NCBI GenBank assembly: GCA_964023275.1
Contig: OZ029914.1
Coordinates: forward strand, 30,697,351-30,761,350
Source: Norana najaformis
Taxonomy: Eukaryota > Annelida > Clitellata > Crassiclitellata > Hormogastridae
Length of the DNA stretch: 64,000 bases
Direction: 5' to 3'
The notes below the pieces were generated by a model that was given only the letters and a program-made list of their open reading frames with translations, was not told where the DNA came from and made no database searches. Shown here piece after piece: positions 49,501 through 61,999 of this stretch (positions are counted from its first letter, which is position 1; each line of letters begins with the position of its first letter). The position numbers were made by a program, and so were the translations under genes.

Positions 49501-52500
49501 GGATACTTAGATAACGTCTCTGCAACAGCAGACTGAACGTAATCGATGGATCATCGATTTTAGAGTAAATTCGAAAGACATGACAAGCGAAGGATGAAGA
49601 GGCAGAACAGCGGCCGATCACGTGACTTTCGTCTTCCGCCTACGCACGCCACTTGAGACAGAGTTAAAGATCATTCATTTCATGTGAAATCTTGGAATGA
49701 CTGATCGGTGATCTAATCTAATCTAGTCAGTCACACTTGGAATATCAGTCATTTAATGAGAAATCATAAAATTACTGATCTATAGTCTAACCTAATCTAA
49801 TCAGCCGTGTTGGGAATATCAGTCATTTCACATGAAGTCATTAAATGACTGATATTCCTAACATGGCTGATTATATTTGGTTAGATCATAGATCAGTCAT
49901 TTTATGATTTCTCATTAAATGACTGATCTTCCTGAAGTCGTGAAATGACTGAGCAGCAAAGATCGTTTTGATGAATGCGTGAAACCTAGGCGGTCGTCCG
50001 CCCTATACAAGAGTTTTGTGAGCAGAGGTATCAGCCTATCTGTGCAGGGATTGAAGCAATATGCCTAAGCATTTATTATGAAAAATAAGTTTTGATTTTA
50101 GAGCAATGTTTCCCGATATCTACTCTTGTATATTTCTGTCAAAATCATGTTGAATTTACGGGATTTGTGCAGAGATTATTGCACGCAAATTCTGGATCAG
50201 TCGAGAGTGCTATACTTGGGGAGAATCGGATACAGCCAAAAGCATAACGACTGTATACCACACCGGATGGAGCAATAAGCAAGCCATAACGGATACGCAA
50301 TGAGTTAACAGTTTCAAGTTTCCGTTAGCGTTACACCTGACCCCATCCTATGCAACTGACCCTTTCGTCAACCACCAAGCTTCCAATCACCCGTCTTTAT
50401 ATAAAAAAAACTTGAATGGAAGTCCTAATCTAGACGCATCGGACCTGTCCATTGGTTATTTATCTCGACGGATTGGGGTTCGGCCTCAGATTCGACCCCA
50501 GCAGATAACAGAACAGATCCTGGCTGAATGGACCCATTACAAGGACCTACGTTCGATCCGTTCCAAGCTCCAACGATTTACACAGACGATCAACATCAAC
50601 GGCCTTAACGAAAAGCTCTCTGACGCAACGCAATGATCTCGTCGGTAATTTGATGCAATAGGATAGCATACAAAAGCAATTTGCACAATAATAGAGTCAT
50701 TATGTCTCACTTACACTAGGCGGGTTACTGAGGCATGATAGATGCTGTGTAATTTCAGTGAGTAAGCTAATTAAAATGTCTAAGATAATTAAAATGTTTA
50801 AGGTATATTTCAAATGTCTGAGATATTTCAAATGTCTGAGGTACTTCAAATGTCTAAGGTAGTTCAAATAAAGTAAAATAAAGTGTGTCCCATATCTCAC
50901 AATTGAGACGTAGGGGAGGTGCTTATTTCCCTTTCTAGGCCCTTAAGCCGGCAATGGACGAATCCCAAGGTCCTGGACACGGGACCAGTGCCTCGCAGGA
51001 CTTAACGTTAACTTCCCAGCTTACGCCGGTACCAAACTATACTGCTTCGAGACAGCAGAGGCACGGTGTGCGCAAACAACCTGCCCAGGTTCGTCACATG
51101 GAGTCGAACCCGCTACCGCATGATCATTAACCAAACGCTTTACCGATATACCACCGTGCCGATAAAAATATGTAATGGTAATTCACACGTTTAAAATATT
51201 TTAACTGACAAATGTGATTTAAATATGACTAACTTCATATTCAACCATTTACACAGACTCGCGAACCACAGGCAAAGGTCCCAAAGTAGTGGGGATTGTA
51301 TTGTAATTTAAATCAAGTAAACAACATTTATATAGCGCAGTCAGAACAACTAGACAACACTCTACTCTAAGTGTGTACAGAAGGAAACAAGACGGTCGAA
51401 GGCCATCGATAGAATCGCAACGTAGTCATAAAATACGAACTTCTTATTAGAAGCTCAGTTGCGAGCATTTACAGGCACTCAACGTACTATCACAGACTAA
51501 ATATTTGGCCACTTTATAGCGCCTTTCTGAGGTTCATAAAAGGCGCTATATAACTAACATACACGCATGCATACTTACATATAAAACAACACTGATGAAG
51601 CAGATGGATCACGTTCGGTCCGGAGTCGGACTCCAAAGGCCAGACAGACAGACACACAGACGGACACACAGACAGACAGACAGGCAGGCAGATGACTCAA
51701 GAAGTTGTAACGAGGAGAAAGACAAGAAAAGGAAGATCAGGGGGTAGGAAACGACGAGGGACAGTCAGAGTAACTCAGGCGGAGTAGGACACGACGAGAG
51801 ACAGTCGGAGTAAGAAGAATGATAGGATAGGACTCGGAACGAACGACCATCTCGGAAAATGGATTAATAAGCAATCTTTTCCACACTAAGGCGTCATCTT
51901 AAGTGCATCCATAGTTGATATACAGGAGGGAAGTGGAACGTTACGAGTGCAGATACATGGACATGGAGGACGGAACTAAGCTCAGTTTATGGGTTAGCTT
52001 TAGGTCTGAAGCAGTCTTGAAGATACAGAAAGTAAAGGAACGATGAGGTAAGAAGCGCCTTCAAGAGCGCAAAGTCAAACTGCGCCCGATCATTGAGAAA
52101 TGTTTACGCCAGTTCGTATTACATCCCCAGGAATGCATTGCATCTGATTACATTACAAGGAGCTGTTTAGGAACTGTTGAGTAAATCGGTTTATCTTTTT
52201 AGATTGTACTGTTTAATTGGAAATACCCATTTATATAGCGTCTCCGTGAAAACTCCTCATAGATGCTCCCGATCTGACAAGAACGGATCACAATCCAACA
52301 GAATGATCTTCAAATGCTGACGAAACAGAGCCAGATAAAAGTAAATGTACATGTTTTTCTATAGCGCCCGTATGGCCTCAACCCTGCTCATTTTTCAATG
52401 AATTAATCGGGTGAGATCCTTCACCACCGCTGCCCGTTTGAATGGGCGCCGTTCCATTTAAGGTCCCCGTGTAAATAGTAAAAGAGTTTATTTCGTAGGC

Positions 52501-54248
52501 TGTATGGCAGCCTCTTCCGACGAATCGGCAACAAGGCATATGGATCTTTTATGTATATGACTACACTTTAATACTGCGCATTTTAAGCTAGATTTCTTAA
52601 TGACTTCTCAAAGGTTATACGATTCTGTATAGGCCTAGATCTAAAGCCGGAAGCATAGATCTTCTCAAAATGTCGGAGATTGATTGTCCCTGCGGCTAAT
52701 TGCTAATGACCAAAAAACGCCAATCAAGCCATGGTCTAAGAACAGGCAGCGGGGTTTGAAAGTTAATGGTTGCCTCGTCGAAGGCGAGGCAAGACACGGC
52801 AAGGTAGCAATGTAGCTGCGTAGCTGTACAGTGGCAGCAGGCAGATTTATATTAATCAGTGCATACCTGTTCACGACAGATTTCTAACAGGTAGACACGC
52901 AAGTCTGTCTGCGCGCTACATGTCGGTCTGTTCTTGGTCAACTGTCTGCCTGTCAAGTCAAATGTTCGACTCCCTTGATGCAGTGTAGACTTAAAGGGAT
53001 CAAATTTCGCAATCAGATACCCGTAATCAAGGTTTTCAACTTGCCGAATCGGTAATCGAGTGTCCGCAATTCAGTCTAAAAATTCTGCAGAGATTCCAGC
53101 CAAGGCTACACAGTCCAAGCTCCACTGTTTAGCATAATGAAGGCGCAGTTAGGCAGATATTTCTTAAATCTAAACTAAACATCTGTTGTGGTTTCTTACC
53201 TTGCCTTGCCTTACCTGTATGAACTTAATATACTAGCATCTTACCCTGCAAATGCCTCTTAAATCCTACTACTGCCCCCAAAGTTGCCTTTTTGAACTAT
53301 GAGCGCTAGTGGACGTTAGCTGCTCGTGTGAAACTCATATACCGCCTCTTATACAGTAAACACCTTACGCGTAAACTCCGCGCTGCCTATTAGCCTTCTG
53401 AAGATATACTCTAGTACTTCTTCCCGTCCTCTGCATCGGCTGGATTTATTTATTCCTCGTGTTAAGTCCTTGCTTGCTCAGCAGAGGGCTTTCGCTGTTG
53501 TTGGCCCATCTCTATGGAATGAACTTCCGCTATCGTTTCGTGTAAGGGTCACTGTTGGTGATAGAGCTCAGTTAGCTCGTTGTTTAAAGACGTTCTTATT
53601 CCCAGGGGTTCTCATGCTGGAAGCGCCTCTGAGTAATTTGTTCTGTAAGAAGCGCTATATAAGTTATCAAATACAATAAAATACAATATACAGTTGTATA
53701 TCTTCAGAGATATACTTTGTATTCATGTATGCATCTCCTCCCTAACGCATCAGTTTCTTACACGGCGTTATCTGCTTGTAAACTGGCATACCTGTCCCCG
53801 GTAGAAGTATGTTGAGAACACAGCAGAGTATGGCAAGCCAGAGGGGCATGACAGGAATGGCCTGATGCAGTAAGCCATGCTTCTGTTCAATCTTCACGAT
53901 CCTGTATCCTCTCTTTTCCGACACGGGGGGTTCCCGAATCTGGACGCTGCCCTTCGGCCGCCCTGACCCGACTCCCACAGCCGGCGTCTTGAGGGACGTG
54001 TGGTGCTCTGTGTTGGTGGTGGTGGTGGTTGTCGTAGGGACGGATGATGCCAAACTGTGGTCAGTTTCACGGTTATTGTCGGCGTCATGGGAGTTCTCAC
54101 TGACGTAGAGTGATGGCGACCCGTAGTCATCGTTGCCTTGATACTGACAATCAGCTATGGCACCGTCCAAGGAACTACTGTCGACAGCGGCCCCGGAGGC
54201 GTTATCGAGCTGGTCAGCGCCCGACTGCAGCATCGGTTCCTGTGACAT
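46398..54248 (-). CDS. STUM: stum homologue (SPEC3 domain), two-exon gene
   Basis: Exon 1 (53792-54248) and exon 2 (46398-46591) join in frame to 216 residues across a 7.2-kb GT-AG intron. Residues 1-110 are hydrophilic, Ser/Asp-rich with a run of seven Thr; residues 113-216 form the SPEC3 domain with hydrophobic segments at about 133-151, 154-164 and 178-210. HGLLHQAIPVMPLWLAILCC and VGWIWSILWGMTF are diagnostic of Drosophila stum and human STUM (C1orf95, 141 residues). Stum is known from fly proprioceptive neurons, where it is needed for mechanosensing; a role here is inferred. The longer N-terminus is variable in the family. A minus-strand AATAAA lies at 46064-46069. Confidence 0.88.
46592..47010 (-). 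repeat. Decoy array derived from the head of STUM exon 2
   Basis: Units of 40-75 bp on the minus strand repeat the sequence around the true acceptor: ACAG/GTACGCTGATCTCTGC followed by TTTCACCGTATTC- or TTCACCGTATCC-like sequence and TTGTGG. I count about seven further CAGGTA/C junctions and as many GAATACGGTGA blocks (plus strand). Some keep GTLISAFTV in frame, then stop. The array lies immediately before the real exon in transcription order. Confidence 0.85.
47011..49420. other. STUM intron, left part
   Basis: No exon of the known domain is missing, so this is intron sequence. A 126-codon minus-strand open frame at 48576-48956 has no recognisable similarity. A block beginning CGACCAGTGGCAA near 49.00 kb is repeated, with changes, at 49.15-49.20 kb (CACGGAGTA...AAGCTTC.GGGTCA). 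Confidence 0.5.
49741..49930. repeat. Long imperfect palindrome, arms of about 80 bp
   Basis: Left arm about 49748-49828 and right arm about 49842-49924 are inverted copies: TCATTTAATGAGAAATCATA pairs with TATGATTTCTCATTAAATGA, and GGAATATCAGTCATTT with AAATGACTGATATTCC. The loop is about 13 bases. Related ATCTAATCTAATCT and TCAGTCATT units extend left to about 49.43 kb. It has no coding content and lies in the STUM intron. Confidence 0.85.
50890..51172 (-). repeat. tRNA-derived SINE
   Basis: On the minus strand CACGGTGGTATATCGGTAAA (box A) and GCGGGTTCGACTCC (box B) open the element. The body holds GCTGGGAAGTTAACGTTAAG and ACCTTGGGATTCGTCCATTG, shared with 22.93-22.99 kb. Confidence 0.65.
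52335..52476 (-). repeat. SINE-A copy 6
   Basis: AAATGTACATGTTTTTCTAT, CCCTGCTCATTTTTCAATGA and ATCCTTCACCACCGCTGCCC, the reverse complement of the SINE-A end; head missing. Confidence 0.7.
53250..53695 (+). pseudogene. LINE ORF2 C-terminal remnant and 3' tail
   Basis: RAFAVVGPSLWNELPLSFRV is the conserved LINE terminus (RAF.V.GP.LWN.LP), followed by LARCLKTFLFPGVL and KKRYISY, stop. Upstream an in-frame HRLDLFIPRVKSLLAQ is also open. The tail AAGCGCTATATAAGTTATCA ends in AATAAAATACAAT repeats. It is 5'-truncated and sits in the STUM intron about 100 bases from exon 1. Confidence 0.7.
53792..54248 (-). CDS. STUM: STUM exon 1: N-terminus and first membrane segment
   Basis: Residues 1-152 plus one base. 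An in-frame TAA lies 15 nt before the ATG, fixing the start unless a splice acceptor falls between. It ends AILCCVLNILLPGT with donor ACAG/GTATGC; reading on gives a stop after 16 more codons, which is not the family ending. Confidence 0.87.
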
Positions 54249-54354
54249 CAGAGTCTGGTTTTAAGCGCAAGTGGAAGTGTTGGTCACCGTCTTCTCAGGA
54301 ACCCAGGCCTCACGCTTCTACAATCACAAATCATATCACACAGCGTCAATGATT

Positions 54355-54560
54355 GAATGATTAAATGAATGAATGAACGAACGGCAGACGAATGGACAGA
54401 GGGAAGGAAGGATAAGTAAACGAACAAATGAATGGACGAAGAAAAGAAGTATGAACGAACGAACGAACGAATCAATCCATCAATCAATAAAATCAACCAA
54501 TCAGTCGTTCGATCAAACTACTGCTGAAACAATAATCAAGCAACCGTTCAAACAATAAAA
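54355..54560 (+). repeat. Degenerate GAAT/GAAC tetranucleotide repeat
   Basis: GAATGAATGAACGAAC and ACGAACGAACGAACGAAT runs, then CAATCAATC-type sequence to about 54.67 kb. Upstream of STUM; low complexity. Confidence 0.8.
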
Positions 54561-55474
54561 TATCTTTCAATCAATCCTTGTCCGCAATCAAACCCAAAAT
54601 ATCAGCACATCAACCAGCCAATCAAACAGCCAAACAACACAGTAATCAATAAATCAATTGGTCAATCAATTGGCAAAGGCGCTAAACAGCCAATCAACCG
54701 ACCGAGACTGATCGATCTACGATCATTTCATCGACAATTCGATAACTCGTCTTACATTTAGTATTCTGTTTGTGACGAAATGCGCTGCTTCACTGCTTCA
54801 TTGCTGTCTATTCATCGCACTGCGATGTCAGCTGCCTCACCATCCAGTACTCATAAAATACGTAACAGTTTTTGGACTACACCTGTACTCTGTAGACCAC
54901 GAGACATTAATCAGGAAGAGAATTCCAGACAAGCAAAGGTATCCTTATTCCTCACACGAAATAAATATCAGTAACTCGAAATCTACTTCTTATTCGCATA
55001 AGCGAATGTACTATAGTGTGTGTGTGTGTGTGTGTTGCAGGAGGAGAAAATGCAGATGAAACTATGTGTACGTCCTGTTCTAATTATACGTGGGTTTAGC
55101 CGGTTGAGAGCTATACAGTATGCACTGCTTGGTTTTTGCGTAAATCATATGGATAGCTTCCCCAGCTGAGTGGAACGTGAAAAGCTTCCAGCGTGTGGCC
55201 GCTTCATAATGGCTGCGATGAATGTGTGTGTGTGAAAGAAGCTGCAACGGATGAAGGGAAGGAAGGAGGAAGAGGAGGAAGTGGAGGAAGGAGCAGCGGA
55301 CAGGCCCCTTGCCTCCATCTCTCCCTCTCTCTTCATCTTAGGGGCACAGAGGATGTAAAACACCCTCTTCCTATTCATCTTAGGGGCACAGAGGAAGGAG
55401 GAAGAAGACGATAACGCCTAGAACACCCTCTTCCGTACTTATATTTTAGACACAGTATGTATGCGTTGTGTAGG

Positions 55475-55477
<3 letters not shown>

Positions 55478-55528
<51 letters not shown>

Positions 55529-55541
55529 ATATATATATATG
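55478..55541 (+). repeat. (TA)n microsatellite
   Basis: About 64 bases of TA with one TATTATA interruption, directly after a TAGGCCTA octamer. Confidence 0.97.
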
Positions 55542-55612
55542 TACACAAAATAGTATACTATGATTTGTTGTCGGTTTAAGTACAGCCTCGTGCGCCTTTA
55601 CTCTTGTTTAGC

Positions 55613-56290
55613 ATCATCTCCAAATATACTCGTTACTCCTTCTCCTCCTTCTCTCTTCTTCTCTTTCACCTCCTCTTCATCCTTCACCTTCTTCTCCTTC
55701 TACTCCTTCTCTTCTTCTTCTTTTTCCGTCTCCTCATTCTTTTCCGCCTCCAGCTCTTCCTCTTCTTTCTCCTCATTCTTCTCTTCCTTCTCTTATTCTT
55801 TTCCTCGTCTTAATCTTGTCTTCTCCTGCCCGCCTCCACATTCTCCTCCTTCTCTTCTTCCTCCTCCACCCCATTCTCTTTTTCCTTCCACTCTCATCCT
55901 TTTCCTTATTATTGCTTTCCGAAATAGATTTGTGGCTCCATTCGGTTGTCTTCCTTCCACTCGTTTCTCCTCATCCCATTATTAGTTCTTCTCTTTCTAG
56001 TTTTCCCGGGAACAAGAATTATGCCTTCCACAAATTTCCCCCTTCTACAAATTTCCCCTTCTACAAATCTCCCCCTTCTACAAATTTCCTCCTTCTCTCT
56101 CGTCTTCTTCAACGTCCTTCTATTCCTTCTAACCATCTAGTGTTAGTTCTTTCTTTCCGGTCTCATCGTTACTTCCTGTTCTTCCTCCTAGTCTTCATTT
56201 TGCCACTTCCTATCCTCTTCCCACCCCTTCTCCTTCTGCATTCGCCTTTTGCTTTCCTCGCCCTCTTTTCCCTACCCATGCCGGGCTTAA
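55613..56290 (+). repeat. Polypyrimidine tract of about 680 bp
   Basis: CTT/CTC/TCC-rich on the plus strand, strongest at 55.63-55.91 kb. Near 56.03-56.10 kb a unit CCTTCTACAAATTTCC repeats about four times. Open frames of 140-170 codons rich in Ser/Phe/Leu are composition artefacts. Confidence 0.85.
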
Positions 56291-56544
56291 TAAGCTTTAC
56301 GACCCGTTCCGTATTCCCCCCGTAGGAATTTGCTACATGCCTTTCCCAAAAGCACGTGGTAGAGACAGCAGTCGTAGGCGCTCATGGCATCTATTGGCTG
56401 TGCAATATGTATGAAGTTACTGCACATTCGTCCCTCTTTTTCTGCTTATTTATTGTATCGTAAATACCTTTATGTGCCTATATATGTGATCCTAGGTAGA
56501 CAAAAATAGCCAACCCAAGTTAAACACTGCAGATAGGCTTATAA

Positions 56545-56882
56545 GGGTATGTATGCATGCATCCATGTATGTATATATGTCTGTGTGTATGCATGCATGC
56601 ATGTACGTATGGATGCATGTATGAATATATGCATGTATGTATGTATGGATGTATGTATATATGTATGGATGGATGTATGTATGTATGCATGTACGTATGG
56701 ATGCATGTATGTATATATGCATGTATGTATGTATATATGTATGTATGTATGTATGTGTGTATGTGTGTATGTATGCATGCATGTACGTATGGATGCATGT
56801 ATGTATATATGCATGTATGTATGTATATATGTATGTATATATGTATATATGTATGTATGTATGTATGGATGTATGTATGTAC
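56545..56882 (+). repeat. TATG tetranucleotide array with higher-order structure
   Basis: TATGTATG runs with TATGCATGCATGTACGTATG GATGCATG-type variants returning at fairly regular distances. All frames are open (Tyr-Ile-His-Thr or Met-Tyr-Val-Cys repeats), which explains many false open frames here. Confidence 0.95.
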
Positions 56883-57506
56883 TATGCAGGCAGGCATACT
56901 TATCAGAAGTTTTTTGCCCCTTACGCTGCAAGAACCTCTTTAGGGCGCACTGCTTGATGTAGTTCAAGATGACATGTTCGTCTGTATACTTTCAACGGCT
57001 CAGACATAGATGTAGGTCTCCGCTGGCAGGCCCTCACACACACGGACACTGAATAACGAGATTCCATAAGCGGTGGACAGTCAACGCCATTTTCAGAGTC
57101 ACTATGCTGCGCTGAATGGTGAGGACCCGAAGAACCGCTCGCAAGACACGGTTTTCTCCAGTGGCCGGCCCTGGCAGGAAAACAATTAAGCCAGCCGCGT
57201 TCTGAACTCCTCTTAAGTCTACTTTCTAGATGATCACGGCGATCGGTAACTGACGACGAACCTCCATTTCATCGGGCTCACAGTGGGCCAGCGTGGTACC
57301 ACACGTGGTGCCAACTGATAGCTTATGTGGGCCGAAAGAGCGTGTATTTCAGGGCTAAATCATAACACACAGTTTATTATTTTTGTCTGCGCAATTTTTG
57401 CATCTCGTTTCATTTCAATAGATTAGTTAATCATGTGCCGGATTTGCTCGATAACTGTAGTATGTCCGTACTGCAACTGTGTTTCAGTGTGCGTTTCACA
57501 GTTCTT

Positions 57507-57652
57507 CCTTCGTACACCGGACCTTAAATGGCGTGACACCCATCCGAACGGGCAGCGACAGCGAAAGATCTCACCCGATCAGTTTATTGAAAAATGAGCA
57601 GGGTCAAGGCCATACGGTCGCTAAAGAAAAACGTGTACATTTACATTTACAG
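57507..57652 (+). repeat. SINE-A copy 7
   Basis: CGGACCTTAAATGGCGTGAC, AAAGATCTCACCCGATCAGT and GGTCGCTAAAGAAAAACGTG with the TACATTTACATTTAC tail; head missing. Confidence 0.7.
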
Positions 57653-58279
57653 TTAGGCAATTGCAAGTGGCATTGCGTTGTAAGCCTTATGCCGTTTCGT
57701 TCAGCACTGGCATTTACATCTGAACCGCACCACAGGTCATGTGAAGAGAGGAGCAAATATCCTCGAATACTTTGCTTACTCGTTACATATTCCCTTCCAC
57801 CCAATATCCTATACCTGCCCACCAATTTCCATCGTCCTTATTTAATAGATGGAAGACTAGGAAGAAGTGTGTAGGAAAGTATGCGACAGTGCAGCTCCAC
57901 GATGGACAATACTGGGCACCTGCTGCACACATTTCTGCATAGGCCAACGTTTGAAAGAAGTTGTTAGACACGGTCGGTAGGTCGGTTGGTCTCCGCTGTC
58001 TAATTATGTGGACATTGAAAGTGCATTCGCTTGATTAAGCAGTCTACCAAACGACTATGCCTATCAGTCACAAATCCACGCCCGTAGAGTAAGAAAAGGA
58101 CCTCCCGAGTGAAGGTACAATTGTCACGATAGCCATCAGCCGCGAATAAACAGGAAACTGGACGCAAGGAATTTCGTTCCCTGCCCCTTTGTAGTTAGTT
58201 CTTAACTGGTCGTGCCGGCGCTTATTGGCACCCAGACCTAGGGCTAGGTCAGTGTACATAAGCTAATCTTCTGTTATAA

Positions 58280-58390
58280 CTTATATAGCTCCGTTATAGC
58301 AATGCGCAAGGTATCAATCGATAGCGCAACAACGCCAATCTATACTTCAGTCATTTCCAAGAAGTCAAGGATAACCAGTGAAGGCGCCTA
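58280..58390 (+). repeat. Dispersed repeat, 'TCAATCGATGGTCGC' family
   Basis: TTATAGCAATGCGCAAGGTA followed by TCAATCGATAGCGC resembles 59.57-59.70 kb and 34.08-34.26 kb. Confidence 0.4.
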
Positions 58391-59339
58391 ATATTTGTTA
58401 AGATGCAAGCACTGATTGGAAATAGGAATAATTATTCAGAAATAATAATTAATAGGCAAACTTTAAGTATGATATGGTAGGATTAAGTAGGCATATCCAT
58501 AAGAAAAATAAATATTAGTGATCCTTTATCTACTATATTAAACGTCCCACTGAAGCAGTGATATAGGCCTAATTTTGCTCAGAAGCGTGGTCCCACCATG
58601 GAACTAAAAGATGGCGCAACTGTAACAACGATAAACCAACAACAACAGCAACAGCAACTACGAAACAACGTTTCCGTGTGGCTTGACAACGAATTTTCAA
58701 TTTTGTGTACTGTTGCAATGAATACACGCGAGAATAAACTTTAAAGCATTAAAAACTAAGTTATCTTACCTGAAATTAATCAGCAACCATTGACTACAGG
58801 AATAAATAGGCTGAGTCATTTGGAACAGTCAAGAATAAGTGTAAAGATTAGAAATGAAGGTAAATTTGTAAATACATAGACAAAGAAAGAAAATGTGATT
58901 GGGCATAAATCCGCCGACTATGAACAGAAATAAACACGAATAGAATAAATCAACGACAGCATTTGTCAGCTCATTCGATCTTTCAGTGCAGTCCAGTTAT
59001 CGATCTGGTTTAACACACTATTTGATTGGAATCACGATAAAGCCAAACTGCACCTGCCTATAGGTGAGCTGCGTGATGAGCTCTGCCGAGCAGAAGACGT
59101 TAATTACATATACTGCGCTCGATAATTAGCTAATCAACCTATAATGACTTAACTACTGCGTTTAGCATTGTTTAAAGACCGATAAACCTGAAAATGCGTA
59201 ATTGCAGGTGTAATTTTTTAAACATTGATTATATTTAGATAGCGCCATTTCAAGAAAATCAACTCTGTTCTTCTGAGACATCATTTGCTAATTTCGAAGT
59301 CCTTTGCATCGCCATAAACGGCATTGTTGCCACCAAGAC

Positions 59340-59545
59340 CCATTGTACTACCACCACCGTAATACCACTTCCATGATTAACGACCAAGAACACAACTACC
59401 ACTACCACCAACCACTCAAGCCTCTACCATGATACACAATTCCACGACCACCATCCCAACAACCACACCTAGAACCACTACCGTAACCACCAATGCCACA
59501 AGTGACCACCAATACCAGCATCAGCACGACCACTACCTAGTCTAA
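59340..59545 (+). repeat. Degenerate CCA-rich simple repeat
   Basis: ACCACCACC, CCACTACCACCAACCAC and related units, G-poor on the plus strand. A similar stretch occurs at 59.93-60.05 kb. Confidence 0.75.
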
Positions 59546-59559
59546 ATCTAATCTAATAA

Positions 59560-59700
59560 CTTCTATAGAGCAGTTAACATAATGCCCAAGGTATCAATCG
59601 ATGGTCGCTTCAAGTGAAATCGTAATCAGAATCAAAATCCATTGGAGAAGCCTGGTCGAATTCCTATAAGTCAGAGAAACCAGAAGCTAGGCTACGGTGG
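59560..59700 (+). repeat. Dispersed repeat, 'TCAATCGATGGTCGC' family
   Basis: AATGCCCAAGGTATCAATCG then ATGGTCGCTTCAAG, the clearest copy of the family also found near 34.1 and 58.3 kb. Confidence 0.45.
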
Positions 59701-59815
59701 GTAAATACCGTCAACGTCAGCAATAAAGATGCCATTCTGCTCAGTCTGTTAATCACCCAGCAGTTTAGACCCGTTGTGGTGTAGATTAGGAGGGTTTGCG
59801 CGTACAGGCAGTAAG

Positions 59816-59841
59816 CCACACACACACACACACACACACAA
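59816..59841 (+). repeat. (CA)n microsatellite
   Basis: About 12 CA units. A TG run of nine units also occurs at 55017-55034. Confidence 0.95.
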
Positions 59842-60874
59842 ACGCACACACAACCAAACGAAGAAACAGACGTAGACAGACAGGCAAGCATGCTGTTAGA
59901 CTGACCACAATCACGGCCATCAAGACTCCATTCTCCACGACTACTACAACCACAATCACTAAATCACAACCACCACACAACCCGGACAGTGACCACCATA
60001 ACGATAACAACGACCAACCACTGGGAACGCCATCATCCACGGCCACTGACATTGCATACTAGACACATTATACATATGTATGTCGATGTATGTATGTGAC
60101 ATGCAGACTGTGATTATAATTGTGCATGACATATGCATATCGTAACGGACAATAATAGCAGTGTATCGGTAGACGTTGCTTCGTAATTCTGGGTAAGAAG
60201 ATACAAATGGCAGCAGAGGACGAAGACGAGGAAGACGAAGAATGGATAAAGAGAATCACAGGAGCAAAAGACCGGACTCGAGCATCGTGAGAAATAACTG
60301 GATTTTATAGCGCCACTAACTTGTTTGTCCTGATCTACGTCGTTGCCTCTGCCAGAACAGCAGAGACAACGATGAACAGGTCATGTTGTCCAAGTTTTCG
60401 TCTCCCTCTACCTGTTTTCCCGCCCTGTCATTGTGTCTCGCGCATTACGTCAGTCTAACAGTATGCTTGCCTGTCTGTCTCAGTCTGTTTATATGTCTGT
60501 ACATTCGCGTGGTTGGATTTGGAGGCTTACTGTCTGTATGCTCCAAATCCTCCTAATCTACGCCACAACAGGTCTGAAATGATGGTCAATTAACAGACTC
60601 AGCCGAGAGGCGTCCCTGTTGATGATGATGATGTTGACGAAGCAATTATATTGTCTGGTGGAAAACGGTCGGTGACAGAGAGACAGACACGCAGAAATTA
60701 ATTAAGACATAAGCAGTCACATACACGCAGGGAGACATATACACGACCACACAACACACAACTGCATAGGAACATCTCCTTCAGACCTGGACGCTAGTAA
60801 ATCGCCACAGGAGACGCTGTATGCTGTACCACGAACTTTTTATACAGCAGCAACAATACATAGTTAGCGAGGCA

Positions 60875-60938
60875 TTTTGTCTGCTGTTAAAACTGACCAA
60901 ATGATGTTTTGTCTGCTGTTAAAACTGACCAAATGATG
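60875..60938 (+). repeat. 32-bp exact tandem duplication
   Basis: TTTTGTCTGCTGTTAAAACT plus GACCAAATGATG occurs twice. An inverted relic ATCATTTGGTTTTAACC follows about 12 bases later, so a stem is possible. Confidence 0.9.
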
Positions 60939-61703
60939 TCTCTAACGATTAATCATTTGGTTTTAACCACTTGAGCCAAAAACGCCTGCGTGCATAAAGT
61001 CAGTAAGTATGAAACTGAGGCCCGGATAAATGTTACGAAGAAAAAGGGAGATATGCAAAGGCCATGGTTAAAAGAACTGATCTTGAAAGTTGACTCGCAT
61101 GTCGATAACGAACTGGGTAGTCAGGTATCTCAAGACATCTGTAGGTAGACATCTGTCGACGTTTTCATCGATGAAAAGTAGATAAACAAGAGTTGCACTT
61201 CAGGAAATGAATTAAAATTTATTCTTCGCAGTCTCCAGTTTTATCTTCCTTCGGAACATAAGCTAAAGCAATGAGCGTACTTATGTGCATTGCAAATTCC
61301 AGATCGCTATTGTGCCTACACAGTCTAGCATATCCGCATTCTGCACATGCATCCGACACATCGCCCAGAACGGAAGTGACAACCGTGATATTGTGATTGG
61401 AATTTCGATGCCGCTTTTTGTAATCAGTAAGCATAATATATTCGGATGCAATTCGTGTTCCAATTCGCACAGTATAGTCAGAAATGTTTCAAGGTGGCTC
61501 TGCTCTGCTCGGCAGGAGCGCGTAAGCACAAGGGATAGTTGCGATAGCAAAATATTTCTATAAAACAGCTAAAATGGCTAACCTTCCAAGTCAAGAAACC
61601 GAACTGAAACGAATCTACCGCTGCACAAAATTTTAGCAAATAGGACGGAAAGGTTTTGCATAAAAAACTCAATTTGTTGCAATGTATCTATGATTGCATT
61701 CAT

Positions 61704-61912
61704 GCAACTGTCCTTGCGCCGAACTGTCCTGCATGCGCTGAACTGTCCCTGCACCGAATTGCCCCTGCGCTGAACTGTCCCTGCGCCGAATTGCCCCTGC
61801 GCTGAACTGTCCCTGCACCGAATTGCCCCTGCGCTGAACTGTCCCTGCGCCGAATTGCCCCTGCGCTGAACTGTCCCTGCGCCGAATTGCCTCTGCGCTG
61901 AAATGTCCTAGA
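61704..61912 (+). repeat. 16-bp minisatellite with alternating types
   Basis: GCGCTGAACTGTCCCT and GCGCCGAATTGCCCCT alternate, about 13 units in all, giving a 32-bp higher-order unit. GC-rich in an AT-rich setting. Confidence 0.92.
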
Positions 61913-61999
61913 ATTTAGTGTAGTGTTACTAACGACTTAAACGTGCAAAGCGTACCGTATAAACTTATAACTGACGAGATGAAGATAAATCATATAAAA

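Noticed and set aside
55560-56325. Ser/Phe/Leu-rich proteins of 141 and 169 residues
   Set aside because: Polypyrimidine composition removes stop codons; no domain or conserved motif.
56492-56967. Tyr-Ile-His-Thr and Met-Tyr-Val-Cys repeat proteins
   Set aside because: They are translations of the TATG array; every frame on both strands is open.
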